From Acidobacteriota bacterium (GTDB lineage: Bacteria; Acidobacteriota; Terriglobia; Terriglobales; Acidobacteriaceae), in the NCBI GenBank assembly GCA_021780095.1, contig JAJXZK010000363.1:1-25308 (forward strand): a stretch of 25,308 nucleotides of DNA. The letters are read 5' to 3'. The notes beneath the pieces were generated by a model, which saw nothing but the letters and a program-made list of their open reading frames with translations, searched no databases and was not told the origin of the DNA. A program made the position numbers and the translations under genes. Each line of letters starts with the position of its first letter. The stretch's first letter is position 1. Positions 23,930 to 25,308 of this stretch are shown in pieces.

Positions 23930-25308
23930 ATGGACCGAAAGAGTTTGCAGTTGCAGAAATTGCTTTGCACCCTCACATATGCAGTTCTGTTTGCGTACGG
24001 CAGTTTTGCTTTTTCGCAGTTTCTAAGTCGCCCCAATCAAGATCCGCTAGTGATGATAGAAAACGCAGTCCAGAGCGGAAATTATAACCAAGCGATTCAG
24101 TTGAGCAGTACCGCCTTAGAGCAGTCACCTCGGGACTATAGACTGTGGACACTTCGAGCCATGGCATTCGAAGGCCTAAAGAAACCCGCGCTTGCTCTAA
24201 CAGACTACAAGCATGCAATACGCCTTCGCCCGGACTATATTCCTGCGCTCGAGGGCGCTGCCCAAATAGAATACATGGAGAATAGAAGCACCGCTAAGCC
24301 GCTACTAAAGCAGTTACTGGCGTTAGACTCTAACAATCCAACAGTGCACGCAATGCTGGCGGTGATAGATGCCAAGGCACGGGCCTGCCCCGAAGCCGTC
24401 GGTCACTTCAGAAAAGCATCTAGTGTGATCACTTCACAGGCAAGTGCTCTGACCCTGTATGCTTCCTGCCTGGTGAGTATGAACAGGTTTGAGGATGCTA
24501 TTCCCGTGCTGCAGAATATTGCGACGCTGGAGCCAAATATAGCGATGGCTCGTTACAACGTAGCTTTGGCGCAATGGAACGCGGGTCATCCGGATGCAGC
24601 TTTTGAGACTCTCGAGCCCATGATCAAATCTGGAGTGACGGATGAAGATATTTTGACGCTCGCTGCGGATATAGAGGAATCGTTGCACAATACCTCAGGA
24701 GCGGTTGAACTACTTCGTAAGGCTATTCTTGCGAACCCCAGAAAGGTAGAGGCCTACCTACACTTTGCTACCCTTTCGAGTAGCCATAGATCCTATAAAG
24801 TGGGGATAGACATTCTTAGTGCGGGCCTAACGCAAATGCCGAATGAGGCAACGCTTTACTTAGCGCGCGGGATCCTCTACGCGGAACTCGGAAGCACACC
24901 TGAGGCAATGGATAACTTTGCTAGTGCCGATCGGTGCGATCCGAGCCTTTCCTTTCTCGGAACGGCGGAAGGCGTAGCCGAAACGCAAATGTACAAGTTT
25001 ACGGATGCGATTGCGAAGTTTCGCGCTCAGGTCAAAAAACATCCGAATGATGCCCTAAGTCAATACCTGCTTGCCGAGGCACTTTCGCATGAAAGGAAGC
25101 CAGATAATAGCTCTGAATTTCAGCAGGCGATCGAGGCGGCCAAACATGCCTTAAAACTTGACCCCCAATTAATGGGTGCTCGAAATCTCTTAGCCGGCCT
25201 TTATCTTCAATCGGGCAAGACTGACGCTGCAATCGAGCAATGTGAGATCGCGCTAAAAAACCGGCCTGATGACCAGGAGGCCCTATACCACCTGATCTTG
25301 GCACTTCG
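23930..25308 (+). CDS. Secreted TPR-repeat protein, partial (3' end beyond window)
   Basis: An open frame of 459 codons with no stop before the window ends. An N-terminal signal segment (LLCTLTYAVLFAYGSFAFSQ, about 11-30) is followed by many tetratricopeptide repeats, for example NAVQSGNYNQAIQLSSTAL, KKPALALTDYKHAIRLRPDY, EAVGHFRKAS, GAVELLRKAILANPRKVEAY, EAIEAAKHALKLDPQLMGAR and KTDAAIEQCEIALKNRPDD. TPR arrays bind proteins; in Acidobacteria such proteins often accompany CRTAC1/ASPIC proteins and TonB receptors, sometimes fused to an ASPIC domain. AGGA lies just before the ATG. It follows the glycosidase by 110 bases on the same strand. Confidence 0.88.
   Translation, partial: MDRKSLQLQKLLCTLTYAVLFAYGSFAFSQFLSRPNQDPLVMIENAVQSGNYNQAIQLSSTALEQSPRDYRLWTLRAMAFEGLKKPALALTDYKHAIRLRPDYIPALEGAAQIEYMENRSTAKPLLKQLLALDSNNPTVHAMLAVIDAKARACPEAVGHFRKASSVITSQASALTLYASCLVSMNRFEDAIPVLQNIATLEPNIAMARYNVALAQWNAGHPDAAFETLEPMIKSGVTDEDILTLAADIEESLHNTSGAVELLRKAILANPRKVEAYLHFATLSSSHRSYKVGIDILSAGLTQMPNEATLYLARGILYAELGSTPEAMDNFASADRCDPSLSFLGTAEGVAETQMYKFTDAIAKFRAQVKKHPNDALSQYLLAEALSHERKPDNSSEFQQAIEAAKHALKLDPQLMGARNLLAGLYLQSGKTDAAIEQCEIALKNRPDDQEALYHLILAL

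Overview
The window looks like a chromosomal segment of an acidobacterium of the Terriglobia type (Granulicella, Edaphobacter, Terriglobus and relatives). This is inferred from family content: an Oar-like TonB-dependent receptor of about 1,120 residues with an N-terminal carboxypeptidase-regulatory-like domain, an exported CRTAC1/ASPIC FG-GAP protein, a secreted Gfo/Idh-type oxidoreductase and a MGH1/GH63-like glycosidase. I ran no database search, so the taxonomic call is moderate.

The left part (1 to about 11.0 kb) is compact and housekeeping-like. On the plus strand are a YbiT-type ABC-F ATPase, an NAPE-PLD/UlaG-like metallo-hydrolase and a PfpI/DJ-1 protein, ending at a strong terminator. 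A minus-strand run follows, read right to left: zinc-ribbon protein, DUF202 membrane protein, Uup-type ABC-F, exported Gfo/Idh oxidoreductase. Divergent from it is a YbjQ-family gene followed by a VOC/glyoxalase gene that is broken by an in-frame stop and a frameshift. The frameshift coincides with a 22-base exact copy of a stretch of the ybjQ-like gene just upstream. A small TM2-like membrane gene converges on the VOC remnant. After a 665-base gap with a candidate folded RNA come a stand-alone receiver protein, a GNAT acetyltransferase and an orphan LolD/MacB-type ABC ATPase.

Two tRNA genes, Gly(GCC) and Cys(GCA), at 11.4-11.6 kb separate this from a looser right part with long intergenic gaps and codon use that looks more AT-rich.

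The right part (about 12.0 to 25.3 kb) reads as one glycan-use locus: a LacI-type regulator and the CRTAC1/ASPIC protein on the minus strand, then on the plus strand a RhaT-family sugar permease, a TonB-dependent receptor, a Tat-type exported six-hairpin glycosidase and a secreted TPR protein that runs off the window. A palindromic LacI-type motif built on AATCTAAGC occurs upstream of the lacI-type gene and twice upstream of the receptor gene, which suggests the regulator controls itself and the receptor/glycosidase genes. In the inferred model the receptor takes up an oligosaccharide, the exported glycosidase trims it, and RhaT imports the sugar. The glycosidase gene carries a run of 11 G inside its catalytic domain, a possible phase-variation site or assembly weak point.
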